A model generated the notes under the pieces. It made no database searches, was not told the origin of the DNA, and saw only the letters and a program-made list of their open reading frames with translations. This document shows, piece by piece, positions 37,207-46,605 of a DNA stretch of 64,000 nt (position 1 is its first letter; each line of letters opens with the position of its first letter). The DNA is from Kappaphycus alvarezii (lineage: Eukaryota > Rhodophyta > Florideophyceae > Gigartinales > Solieriaceae): assembly GCA_002205965.3 (NCBI GenBank), contig NADL03000002.1, forward strand, positions 620,001 to 684,000. The letters run 5' to 3'. The translations under genes were made by a program, and so were the position numbers.

Positions 37207-37760
37207 CACCATCTGTAGACGCTCAACACAGCGCTGAGTCGACATTCGCACCCAAGGAGAACCGGACCTGACGGGAGATGGAGTGACCGTCTGGCTCTTG
37301 GGGGCCGGAAAACGCGAGAGTGTAGAGCAAGAAAGAGTGCTCCTCTCCAGTTTCCGTGTCCACTGCTCGATAAGTCTTGGTCGTCGTCCCAGCGGACCGT
37401 GCTGATACCCGTACCCCGTCGTACACGCGACGATCGTGCTGGGATTCCGTGAGACCAAGTTGAAAATCGTCCTCACGCGTGACTTCGTCAACGACGCATT
37501 GAGCTGTAATCCGTGATGTGGGTTGCGAAGAGATCTAGGAACTCCTGACGCGATACGCAGTACAGATGGATTTCACAGGAGTCTTTTTGAATGACGAAAG
37601 GGTTACGCTCCTCCCTACCGATGAAAATCACTTTTTTGATGTCGGAACGTTCCGGCAACAAACGCATTAGATTCGCCCTTGCCACCGGAGGGGGCCCCTT
37701 TGCGCCACGAGCGACTCGCGCCGCCTTAGAGGCATTGTTCTTGTGAGGTGCGTATCGCCA
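37207..37760 (-). pseudogene. Antisense foreign ORF inside gypsy 1 (possible captured gene fragment)
   Basis: On the minus strand, 37,740-37,490 reads ARANLMRLLPERSDIKKVIF and then NPFVIQKDSCEIHLYCVSRQ. After one frame change it continues to 37,223 with VTREDDFQLGLTESQHDRRV, then TYRAVDTETGEEHSFLLYTL, ending ANVDSALC. Composition is hydrophilic and coding-like on the strand opposite to gypsy. It occupies the place where RNase H end and integrase should be. I do not recognise the protein. No gypsy similarity is visible on the plus strand here. Confidence 0.45.
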
Positions 37761-37997
37761 GTGCTCAAACGAGCAAGTTGCTTCGTTCGAGCCATCGAAA
37801 AATGAGAGGAGAAAGAGGGAGTTGCGAATGGGTTTGAGCTGTCAAGGAGATGGAGATGCGGAGAGGAAAAAAGGGTTCCTGAATCAGTTTGGGGAGGTTG
37901 AAGAGTTCCAAGGGTAAGGGGGCTTGAAAAGGATTATGTTCCGTTGAAATGTCCTGGGACGAGAATAAGTTGACAGAGTCTGGAGAATTTGGGACCT

Positions 37998-38098
37998 TCG
38001 GGCGTATACCGGCTGTTTCAGCACCTCGGTCGTTCGCCCGGAGAATGGTTGCACGTCGGGCGTATACCGGCTGTTTTTCAGCACCTCGGTCGTTTGCT
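37998..38098. repeat. 58-bp tandem duplication near the gypsy 1 3' end
   Basis: TCGGGCGTATACCGGCTGTT...CAGCACCTCGGTCGTT occurs at 37,998 and again at 38,056, differing by a 2-base T-run length change. A second short direct repeat (GCTGGAGTCCGTT) lies at about 38,230 and 38,260. Confidence 0.8.
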
Positions 38099-38314
38099 CG
38101 ACGGAGGTTGAAAGGTTAAATAGGTTGAGAACTTAAAGGTGGATTGGGATGGACGGAAGAGAAGCATAGTGTGGAAGTGACCTGGGTGAGTAGTTACGAA
38201 AGGGCCCCCTATGTTGGGAGGGAGGGAAGCTGGAGTCCGTTCTTGTCTTGTGGCGCTGAGCTGGAGTCCGTTATTCTTCTTGTGGCACCCGTAGCCCACA
38301 ATAAGTGGGGGTCG

Positions 38315-38553
38315 CGTCGCGCTAGTTTTGTGTTGCGCGACGGTGAGAGTCGCTAGTTGATTGGCCCGTTGTGCTCCTACAGTGTACAGTAGTAGTGTAC
38401 ACTGTACTTGCACTGTACACGAGTAGAAACCCCGGACCGGCCGCCCCTATAACAGGACGAGAGGGCTGCTGGAGTCCGGGGGAATGAGAAGGTAGGTTCC
38501 GCTTGGCCGACAAAGAAAAGAAAAGCAGTGTAAACAGAAAAACAAGCATTTCA
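38315..38553 (+). repeat. 3' LTR of gypsy 1
   Basis: Runs CGTCGCGCTAG to CAAGCATTTCA, 239 bp. It aligns to 33,834-34,120 throughout, but has only one copy of the GTACAGTAGTAGTGTACACT block. Confidence 0.85.
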
Positions 38554-38589
38554 CTCCACAAACTGTTTAGCCATTTACCATAAATAGGG

Positions 38590-38840
38590 AGAGGACGCTG
38601 TACTGTACTGTTGTACTATGTTACTGATGCCATAAAGTTACTCACTATGTACAGTACAGTACAGTATGTACAGTATCATGCAGTATGTACGTACAGCACA
38701 GCCAAATGTACAGTATTGTAGAGTATGTGCATTACAGGAGCTGTTTTATTTAGAACAGTATGAGAATACTGTACAGTATGAGAGCAGTACACTGTATTGG
38801 ACATGGACACAGTAGTACTGTACGGTACGTAACGTCGCTA
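38590..38840. repeat. Dense GTAC-palindrome cluster next to the gypsy 1 LTR
   Basis: 38,596-38,836 is packed with GTACTGTA, GTACAGTACAGTACAG and ACAGTATGTACAG words. It lies immediately outside the 3' LTR, which carries the same motif family. Confidence 0.8.
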
Positions 38841-40017
38841 AACCCTCTAATCTACCACTAGAGAAGTAAATTGTTGAATTGGAATTATGTTCAATGCTGG
38901 TGACAGAGTCGGAAGCTTTGCCCTACCGGCGCCCACAAGTTATCATCAGAACCTTCACAAGCAGTCGTCCGAAACGGATCGACGAAGATACTGGAGGACT
39001 GGACCAGTGGCCAATCACCAGACCACGGTCAAATTTTATGTGGATTCGTCGAAACTTTGCTGCATTAATATCGCGGGTCCAGTGCAGAGACCGACTCTTT
39101 TGCTAGCTAAGCGCCAACCGGGTGGTCCACGGCGGCCCAGTGCATTTTCATTACATTGAAATATTCTTTGCTCATACCGAGCAAGCCATTTCCCGCTCTA
39201 ATCCCAGTAACTTTGCTTGCTGCCAGAGTCGTGCCTCGCGTGTTGCCAACACAAGGGGCCGAAATTCATCGTCGAAATGACGCAACTTACCAAACGTCAT
39301 CCGCGCAACATCAGTTCTAGACCAAATCCGTTCTGCTTTGATGGCACAGATTTCGAATTTGCAGGGGCTGACAAATCACCACGTTCGGTTTGGACGATGT
39401 ACTGGCGGCCATACCGATTTGGTCGCATTTGAGCCCCTTGGCGAAAACACTGATGCGACTCTGTTACCAGAACAACCCTTACAGCCGTTTTATTTGTAAC
39501 GATTCCTATGCAGAACGGCTTATCAACGCTACTGTAAGCACGACTACTCCTGAGGAACAAACTCGCCTGTGTCCTGAAGTCTCAATGACAATTTACTTCG
39601 TAACTTGCTAGACTGCAGATAAAGAATACGGGTTTACAGTCCCGAAGCCACGATGCGGCCGTTGCGTGACCTCGGGAAAGTCAAACTAGTAACACCACAA
39701 CACGGAAAAGGATCAACTAGTTAATGCGACAACAGCCATACAAATGAAAAATTACCCGAATCCTATATGACAACTGCTCTAACTCTAGCACAGACTTTGT
39801 GACATCAGGCCTCCTGTGAAAGGTGAATCCACTAGCGGCAGCAGCCGTAAATCAACAAAAAAATCAGCCATCTCAACACAAACGAGCGTCACATCATACA
39901 TTCCAAACCAGGAAGATAGCACAAAGGTAACAGGGCCCGACATCAAGCAAATCCTCCACATTCCTTCCAAACAAGGTCGCGCCCTTAAAAACCCTTGCAT
40001 CTCAGCTGCCCTCGTGC
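38841..40017. other. No gene recognised
   Basis: Contains a plus-strand coding-like stretch (38,887-39,610, in pieces such as FNAGDRVGSFALPAPTSYHQ and AERLINATVSTTTPEEQTRL) that may be a decayed retroelement. I could not assign a domain. 39,620-40,017 is downstream of the proline-rich gene and holds nothing recognisable. Confidence 0.35.
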
Positions 40018-40902
40018 TTATTCATCGATATTCTTAAACCTCGTGTATCCTTTCGGAATAGCAAAGCCCTTGGTAGGGTCTGTGTAAGCTCCACTGACGC
40101 CACCTGCACTCGGATGGACGCCACCTACCTTGTTAACCTCAACCTCGTCATCACTTTCGACAGCACTACCACCAAAGCACCAGCCTCCCTTCCTCTTTTT
40201 CTTCTTCTTCTTCTTTGCTGCCTCATTCATCTGTTTCCCTGCCTGAGCCGACGGCGTCGCGGGAGACATTGGTGCTGGAACCACCTCCTCCTTACCCTTC
40301 TTCTTCCCAGCCTTCTTCCCCTTCTTCTCCGCCTCTTTGGCCTTCTTCTCCGCCTCCTTGGCCTTTTTCTCCGCCTCAGCAGCCTCCTTCTTCTTCTTCT
40401 TTTCCAGTTCCGCATTTTCCTTCGCAGCCGCCTTATCATTCACACCTGCCGCTCCCTTTGCAGTAACCACCGGAGGCGCAGGCACCTCAGCTGCCGTACT
40501 CTTGTTCACAGATGGAGGCGGCGGAGGAGGAGACTTTACAGGTGGAGCAACAGCCGAGGACGGAGGTGGTGGCGGCGGGGGGTTGCGGATGGTGCACCAG
40601 AGCGAGCAGCGCCTGGAGGCGGCGGCGGGGGTGGAGGCGGGGCACCACCGGCGGGTGCAGGCGGAGGTTTTGGAAGACCTGAGGGTGGGGGCGGAGGCGG
40701 GGGCGGTCCACCGGCGGGTTTTGGGGCGGGAGGTGCGGCGGGAGGAGGGGTTGGAGCAGCTTGTGGAGCCGGAGGTGGGGGTGGGGCGGCTGCTCTTTTG
40801 GAGGCACCGGGAACAGGAGGCGGGGGCGGTGGTGGAGTGGGCTTGCCACCTCCGCCACTGGATGGTGGGGGAGGGGGGGAGGGGGAGGAGGGGAGGACCC
40901 AT
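40018..40902 (-). CDS. Proline-rich, Lys/Glu/Ala coiled-coil protein (frameshifted)
   Basis: Reading from the ATG at 40,902: a poly-proline region in which most of 40,860-40,600 makes sense only in a second frame (KPTPPPPPPPVPGAS, AGGPPPPPPPPSGLPKPPPA). The annotated frame resumes about 40,590 (NPPPPPPPSSAVAPPVKSPP). Next is a charged helix (KENAELEKKKKKEAAEAEKK and repeats of KKAKEAE, about 40,460-40,330), a Lys-rich tract, then GGWCFGGSAVESDDEVEV and the C-terminus YTRFKNIDE at 40,018. Proline tracts of this kind bind profilin, SH3 or WW domains in actin regulators, but no FH2, WH2 or other defining domain is seen, so the role is unknown. The true start could lie upstream, since the proline frame stays open through the ATG. 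At least two frame changes fall in G/C runs. Confidence 0.6.
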   Translation of the reverse strand: MGPPLLPLPPSPTIQWRRWQAHSTTAPASCSRCLQKSSRPTPTSGSTSCSNPSSRRTSRPKTRRWTAPASAPTLRSSKTSACTRRWCPASTPAAASRRCSLWCTIRNPPPPPPPSSAVAPPVKSPPPPPPSVNKSTAAEVPAPPVVTAKGAAGVNDKAAAKENAELEKKKKKEAAEAEKKAKEAEKKAKEAEKKGKKAGKKKGKEEVVPAPMSPATPSAQAGKQMNEAAKKKKKKKRKGGWCFGGSAVESDDEVEVNKVGGVHPSAGGVSGAYTDPTKGFAIPKGYTRFKNIDE

Positions 40903-41769
40903 TTTTGGTTTTGGGGATCGGGTGGGAAGGGAGGATCAGTTGCGAGGGGGGTGTGAGAGATTATGAGTAGAGAGGACGGAGGTTTTGGGTTTGGAGGGAT
41001 GAGGGGGATGAGAGAGGGGGTTGTTGGAGGCAGCGCAATTATGATGATATGTGGACGGTCGGGTTGGCGCGGAAAGAAGCAACCATTTGTTGGGAATTTT
41101 GAGAGGAAATGGCGGGCGATGATTTTGAGTGATTACGCGGCCTCTGCAGAGGACACAGGAAAAAAAACGCATCGGTTTGTTGTAATTGGTATGATAATTT
41201 TTCAAGTTATTCTCTTCTGGTCCCGTCTCGTACTGGGACGTGTCGCCTTCTGGTCGTCACGGTTTTACAGTAATCTGTCAGATAATGCTCCCTCTTTTTA
41301 TGTATTCCGCTTTTTTTGTCAGCCGTCAAGCTGTAATGCATATTTTTCAATGGAAAAAACCGCTTTGACTACATCCTGTTTCGTCAGGGCACACAAATGG
41401 ACAGACAAAATACTGTGCTTCGTTGGTTTCATACAGCAAATACGGTATGAATCCGTTAATTTTTTCAACGCGGGTTCCCCAACGCAAACCTTCAATTTTA
41501 GATAATTCAAAATGTGGATGAACTTATAGCATTTGCACACTTACGAAGATTTTGCCAGGATATCTCCGCACAAGTCATACCGTCGTTTGTTGTGGCCTCA
41601 TTAAAATTAATCGTCGAACCTGCCGCTTTACTTTTAAAAGCTGTTAAAAGCTCTGTTGGTCCAACACATCCCATACAGTCCATACCGCGCCGTATTGTTC
41701 CTGCGAAAAGCAATCTTGCTCGCTAGGTTTGCTGTAAACAGCAATCTCGAATCATTGCAACGAGTACAA
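40903..41769. other. Upstream of the proline-rich gene, no gene recognised
   Basis: Purine-biased on the plus strand to about 41,040, then neutral. A plus-strand ORF (40,963-41,505) and a minus-strand ORF (41,507-41,713) show no domain. The divergent position suggests promoter sequence for the minus-strand gene. Confidence 0.35.
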
Positions 41770-42445
41770 TAAAGAATTGTTCAGTACAATACTGTACAAG
41801 CTGTACAGTAGATGTGTGTAAGGTGCTCTAGTGCTCGCCAGGTACAGTACGCCATGACTGTAAATTTCGACCTGTACATGTCTAGAGTACTGTACTGCTG
41901 ATGCATGGCTGCATGGTACAGTATTATTGGAACACACGGCACGGCATGTACACTACAGTACTGTACTGTATCAGTTATTCTTTTTGCCGACGCCTTTCCA
42001 ATTTACCCTTTACCTGTACGTGCAAGGGAGTGGTTCATCACCATTTTCGAGAGACAAGCTACTGTACGTAGAGTGCAATGGGTAGGGCGATTTACAGTAC
42101 AGTACAGTATATTTCCGTAATGACACGCTCGGCTTCAAAATGGAAAACGGTAGCTGCTGCGCAGACTGACAACCTATGCTACAAATGCCCATGTACGTGG
42201 CTATCTGCGCCAAATTCGCCGAATTCCAATTAAGAGGGAAAGTTTTGGGTAATTTGTTATTTGGAAAGTAATGACATTTCGAATTCCACACACAAAAAAT
42301 CATCGTATATGTGGGCTGTGCGAGCACACTTCTGAGCTGGGGAGATACTGTACAGTACTGTATCTCCCCCAGGAAATGTAGGGTTAGGCACTGTACAGTA
42401 TACCCACCACCCGGCAAAGTACAGTAAAAAATACTGTACTGTGTC
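41770..42445. repeat. GTAC-palindrome cluster upstream of gypsy 2
   Basis: Concentrations lie at 41,785-41,970 (ACAATACTGTACAAGCTGTA and similar), 42,060-42,112 and 42,340-42,440. The last includes GGAGATACTGTACAGTACTG flanked by the complementary arm GTATCTCC. This part may be the U3 of the gypsy 2 5' LTR. Confidence 0.7.
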
Positions 42446-42531
42446 GAGTGTGCGTGGCAAAATGGGGAACAACAGGTTACGCTTGGGCTAAGACAGGATA
42501 CGCAAGAATAAAGGAACTTTCAAGCATTACA

Positions 42532-42548
42532 TGGTACCGCATCCAAGG
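42532..42548 (+). promoter_or_regulatory. Primer binding site of gypsy 2
   Basis: TGGTACCGCATCCAAGG, identical to gypsy 1 at 34,121. Here the next bases GTTCGA extend the potential pairing toward a tRNA T-loop. Confidence 0.8.
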
Positions 42549-42549
42549 T

Positions 42550-43495
42550 TCGACGACGCCATGACAGACTTCAACGTTCCTCACCTCCCCTTCGATGGAT
42601 CCCTTCTTCTTACATTGCCGGCTTCCTCTTCGCGTTCGAGAATGTCGTTATGCACGGAAAGACGAAAAACGAGAAGTCCCTCCAGATTATGTGCCATCTG
42701 GAGGGGGCAGCTTTCGACTTCTACTATGAATCGTTCGCACAGAATACTTCCCTCACTGAAGACGCCGAGAAGTACTATATCGTCAAGAAGAAGCTCCTCG
42801 CCGAGTTCGCGAAGTAGGAGAAGCCGGAAGAGGATGTTTACCAAGCTGTTGCCGCAGAACTAGACGCTAGACACATAAGAGGGTCTCTGGCGCGAATTTA
42901 TGCCCTCTACAAGAGGTTAGGCTTCAATTAGACGGCCTCTCTCTGTTCGCTTCGGAAAGCGGTGGAAAGACACCTGGAGTTGGCTCAGTTCGTCATGTGT
43001 CGAGCGCCGTTGGACTATAAGGAACCCAAGAAGGCAATTGAGGATTTCCAGTTAGAAAAGAAGGCATTCTTAGCCGACAAGGACGCCGTTGTACTACAAG
43101 GAACCTAAGAAGGCTATTGAGGATTTCCAGTTAGGAAAGAAGGCATTCTTAGCCGATAAGGACGCGGCTCGAGCGCCTTTGGTCGCTCCGAGGAGGATTC
43201 TGCAGAGGCCTGACGTGCACGCTGTCAAGCCGCACGAGCTGGAGGATAAGGTTAACCAGCTAGCGGGGCAGTTTGCGGAGTTGTATCTCTTCTTGAGGAA
43301 GCAGTTTGAGAAGGGAGTGCTTGCCGCTATAGTCGATGACGACTGTAGTTGCAATTTTTGTGAGCAAAGGGGCCACCGTGCCACGCAGTGCCCGCAGAAC
43401 CCCGCAGGAACAATTAGTGCTCTTTCTGTTGTAAGAGAGGTCAATCCGATGCAACTTGCTGGTCCAAGGGACAGGAAAATGGTTTTCGTATAGGA
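42550..43495 (+). pseudogene. Gypsy 2 gag with zinc knuckles and an internal duplication
   Basis: Broken into several frames. A good zinc knuckle CNFCEQRGHRATQC is read at 43,351-43,392. A second, in another frame at about 43,418-43,460, reads CSFCCKRGQSDATC, so its His is Gln. A 79-bp tandem duplication (next entry) adds a frame change. Gag starts soon after the primer site, with TDFNVPHLPFDGS parallel to NDSLRPHVSFNGS in gypsy 1. Confidence 0.7.
43015..43166 (+). repeat. 79-bp tandem duplication in gypsy 2 gag
   Basis: The segment AAGGAACC...GACAAGGACGC at about 43,018-43,087 recurs from about 43,097, 79 bases later, with few differences (EDFQLEKKAFLADKDA versus EDFQLGKKAFLADKDA). Seventy-nine is not a multiple of three, so it shifts the frame. 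Confidence 0.85.
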
Positions 43496-43799
43496 ATTGC
43501 CGGAGTAAGTTCGGAGTTGAAAGGATAACTTAAACTGACAGAATAGAATGACGACGAGCCCGTTTTTGTCGTCCAAGAGGCTCACAAGGGCGATGTGGTG
43601 GCCGCGGCAAAGAAGAATGTCAACGGCCCAAGCCCTCACGAAGCAACGCAGGGACAATGTCATGGACATCGTCGCGCTGGTGAATAAGGCCCCTTTCTTC
43701 CGCTCGTCGGTGGTCGTGTCGGAGCCAAGTTAGAAGAAAACTAAGGCAAGGAAGGCCAAGAAGGCATCAGGAGCCCTTCAGGACCACGTAAGGAAGTAT

Positions 43800-44312
43800 A
43801 ATGTGGTCGCCGAACTGGCTTCGGCTTCATCAGGAATGAACTTCGGGCAGCTTCTCCGCGGTGACGCGGATGAAGCAAAGAAGCGGCTGAGGTGTCTGGT
43901 TTCCAAGACTGTCACAGTGACCCAGGCATCCATGAAAACTCACCCCGAAGTCTCTCGTCGGTTGAAGGTCGTGGCCGTGAAAGCTTATGGAACGGAGACG
44001 CACGCCCTGTTGGACACGGGTGCAGTTCAATACCTGATTTCCTTGGACTTCTGCAAGAGGCTGACACTCGCTCCGAAGGCTACGGATCGTCAGGTCACCG
44101 TCGCCGATGGAACGTTGGCTGAAGTTATTGGGTGCTTACAGAAGGTTCCGGTCTCTTTTGGAACCCTGGTTGTTCCTCTTGGCTTCTTGGTGGTACGAAA
44201 AGCGCCTTTTGACACTATTATTGGCAGTCCTGCACTAGAATCTATGCAGGCAAATTTGGTTTTCAGGCGGCAGCAGGTCACTCTGGCAGCTGGGAGGAAG
44301 AAGGCGCTTTAA
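43800..44312 (+). CDS. Gypsy 2 retropepsin-type protease region
   Basis: The open frame 43,803-44,312 contains GTETHALLDTGAVQYLISLD, the aspartic protease active site (D-T-G-A), followed by VTVADGTLAEVIGCLQKVPV and FDTIIGSPALESM. The latter is the usual second half with a hydrophobic-hydrophobic-G motif (IIGSPAL). This looks like the full single-domain retropepsin. The frame ends just before the deletion junction. Confidence 0.8.
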   Translation, partial: NVVAELASASSGMNFGQLLRGDADEAKKRLRCLVSKTVTVTQASMKTHPEVSRRLKVVAVKAYGTETHALLDTGAVQYLISLDFCKRLTLAPKATDRQVTVADGTLAEVIGCLQKVPVSFGTLVVPLGFLVVRKAPFDTIIGSPALESMQANLVFRRQQVTLAAGRKKAL

Positions 44313-44360
44313 CCGCTGCTGGCTGAGCCCCCAGTGATTGCCGGGATGCGTACTGACTGC

Positions 44361-44737
44361 ACCTGTATACCGGGTATTGGCAGGTAAGGATGGCCAAAGG
44401 TTGCAAGTAGAAGACCACGTTCGTTTCTAGGTATGGAACGTACAAGTTTGAGGTCATGCCGTTCGGGTTAATGAACGCACATGCGACATTCCAACGAGTG
44501 ATGGGTGAAGTTCTCAGAGGTCTACCCTTCGCAATGGTTTATGTGGATGACGTGGTCATTTTCTCCCAGACAATGGAAGAACACGTAGGTCATTGGCAGG
44601 AGGTGTTCAAAAGGATTCAAGAGGCGAGTCTAAAGCTCAAGGTGACAAAGTGCAGTTTCGCGCACTCGGAGATCAAGTTGCTTGGGCACGTGGTCAACGG
44701 AACGGGCATAAAGGTCGACCGACAAGATAAAGGATGA
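44361..44737 (+). pseudogene. Gypsy 2 reverse transcriptase palm, fingers deleted
   Basis: Starts at GYWQVRMAKGCK near 44,370, then FVSRYGTYKFEVMPFGLMNA, FAMVYVDDVVIFSQTMEEHV with an intact YVDD, and LKVTKCSFAHSEIKLLGHVV. The region present in gypsy 1 before this point (LLEAGII...CVDYRQLN) is missing: only about 50 bp separate the protease stop from the palm. A stop at about 44,410 splits the start. Confidence 0.8.
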
Positions 44738-44739
44738 AG

Positions 44740-45340
44740 TGGAAGCCCCCAAACTAAAAATGTGACCAAATTGAGGATTTTCTCGGATTGGCAGGGTACT
44801 ATCGACGCTTTATACGGAACTTCGCGGATAGCTCAGCAGTGTCGCACGCTGCAAACTCCGTTAAGAAAGCATTTGAATGGACTACGGGGATGAAGGAGGC
44901 TTCCGAGTACCTGAAAGAGAAGCTAACGACGCATCCAGTGCTCGCGTTCCCGGATTTCGTCTCACCTTTCGTGGTGGGGACGGATTTTTCTTCGACTGTC
45001 CTGGAAGTGGTTCTCTCGCAGAAGAAGGAAGATGGAAAAGTGAATCCGGTACAGTTTGCATCTTGGACAATGACGGGGCAGGAACGTCGGTATACTACGA
45101 GCGAACAGGAAGCCCTTGCTGTAGTGTTCACTCTCAAGAAGTTTCGTGTGTATCAGTTGTCCAACAGGCCGTTCTTGGTATATACGGGCCATCGGGCACT
45201 GCAGACGGCTTTCAAGGAGAAGGATATACATGGAGGTTAGCGAGGTGGATGGATCTGATCGCCGAGTACGACTTAGAGATTAGTACAGTCCTGGAAAGGC
45301 CAATGGGGAGGCCGATTATCTCTCTCGCAGACCCTTAGTG
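44740..45340 (+). pseudogene. Gypsy 2 RNase H
   Basis: LAGYYRRFIRNFADSSAV (44,788 on), then NSVKKAFEWTTGMKEASEYL, PVLAFPDFVSPFVVGTDFSS, RRYTTSEQEALAVVFTLKKF and RPFLVYTGHRALQTAF. The usual TDH near the end is TGH, so that acidic residue is lost. A frame shift near 45,240 separates ARWMDLIAEYDLEI from the ADYLSR-like end. Confidence 0.8.
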
Positions 45341-45499
45341 GAATCTGAGGTTTCCACGGAAGAAAATGGCACAAAGGGCCTCGTAGCGATGATCCAGTGG
45401 GACGACCCTAAATTATCGGGATTAGAGCCGGACCTCCAGTTCATAAAAAGGTTTCTAGCCGGAAAAAGGGTTCAGGAAACGGATCCGGAGGAAAGCTAA

Positions 45500-46190
45500 G
45501 AGATTCATGATTTGTAACACCACTCTGTTCCTACCGGAGAAGGATGGACTGCGCGTTGTTCCGCCGATCGGGCAGCGTGCAGAAATATTTGGAACGTTCC
45601 ACGATGATATCCGTCATTGGGATGCTTGTTCTACATGAAGGTTCATAAGGGATAGGTTTCGGTTGCCGGGGGTGTATCGGGACGTGACGGAACACGTCAA
45701 GGCTTGCGCGGGCTGTCAAAACGCTCGAAGGCTACCAACCTATCATACGAGTCTTAAAGCACCCGTTACTGGGTTGTTTGAAACATTTTCAGTAGACTTC
45801 GCGGGCCCTTTCAAGCCGACTCGGAAGGAGAAGAGGTTTTCTTTAATCGGTGTGGAGCACATGACGGGCTGGCCTATAGCTTGGGCAACGAGAAGCTCCA
45901 CCTCCGATGTCGTCATTGAATTCGTCGAAAAGGAAATCATCGAGCCGTTCGGGCCCCCTAGGAGGATAGTTTCGGACAACGCCACGGCTTTTATGGCGGC
46001 ATCCATCCAGGATTTTATGAAGAAGCACGGGATCGATTGGAAGGCCGTCCTCCCGTACGCCCCTATGGCAAATGGTAGGGCTGAGAGGATGGTAGGGACT
46101 ATAAAGGATGCAAAAAGGTCAGTCGTGCAGAATAGAGGCGATTGGGAGGAGGCTATAACCGAAGGTCTTGTACGGCTATCGCCGACGTAA
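45500..46190 (+). CDS. Gypsy 2 integrase zinc-binding and catalytic core
   Basis: The zinc-binding part is seen as FHDDIRHWDAC, then in the main frame (45,663 on) VTEHVKACAGCQNARR with C-x2-C. The core follows: FETFSVDFAGPF (first Asp), RRIVSDNATAFMAAS (second Asp) and PMANGRAERMVGTIKDAKRS (Glu). The D,D,E set is complete. The frame ends at 46,190 and continues in the next frame (GYRRRNLGYVNSPFRVMYGI). Confidence 0.85.
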
Positions 46191-46605
46191 CCTCGGGTAT
46201 GTCAACTCGCCCTTCCGAGTAATGTACGGGATCGAGCCGAGGATGATGGCAAGCGACGAGGTAGCCCTTCTGGGCGAAGCCAACCAGAGTCACCGCCCCG
46301 TTGAAATGTTTGGGGAAGCTAGCGTAAGGGCTGCTGTAGTCGAAAGGTCGCGGGCTCCGCGAAAGGCAAAGGGGGAGGTGAAACGGTTCGAGGTTAGGGA
46401 CTAAGTGCTGGTGGCGCATGGGACACCATTAAGTAAGGCTAGGAAGTGGCCGGCGTCCGAGTCGTTTTATTACGGACCGTGCCGGGTAATCAAGGCCGAT
46501 CATCCGCGCTACGAGTTGGTCTCGTCAACTGGTCGAGTGACCAGAAAGGCCATCCACGTGCGTCGGCTAGTCGGGTATACTAGGTCATCGAGGAAACTTA
46601 TTTAA
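46191..46605 (+). CDS. Gypsy 2 integrase C-terminal region with GPY/F-like module
   Basis: After a frame change and one in-frame stop (46,402-46,404), the segment reads VLVAHGTPLSKARKWPASES and FYYGPCRVIKADHPRYELVS. This matches the GPY/F module that follows the core in many gypsy integrases. It ends RKLI at 46,605. Confidence 0.7.

Larger units (their letters stand above)
33834..38553 (+). mobile_element. Ty3/gypsy LTR retrotransposon 1 (defective)
   Basis: About 4.7 kb with LTRs at 33,834-34,120 and 38,315-38,553, a primer site at 34,121, and gag, protease, reverse transcriptase and partial RNase H on the plus strand. The flanking pentamers CTCTA (33,829-33,833) and CTCCA (38,554-38,558) may be a diverged target duplication. 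Integrase is missing. A purine-rich run (ATAAGTGGGGG) precedes the 3' LTR. Confidence 0.85.
42446..46605 (+). mobile_element. Ty3/gypsy element 2 (internal region; 3' LTR not found)
   Basis: Same family as gypsy 1: identical primer site, related gag start and near-parallel protease and RNase H. The presumed 5' LTR ends CAAGCATTACA at 42,531; its left edge is uncertain and it probably includes GTAC motifs around 42,340-42,440. Domains in order: gag, protease, reverse transcriptase (fingers deleted), RNase H, integrase with a GPY/F-type C-terminus. After 46,605 I find no match to the 5' LTR, so the 3' LTR is lost or too diverged. Confidence 0.8.

Noticed and set aside
40963..41505. A 180-codon plus-strand ORF
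   Set aside because: It overlaps the likely promoter of the minus-strand proline-rich gene, starts in low-complexity G-rich sequence and has no domain.
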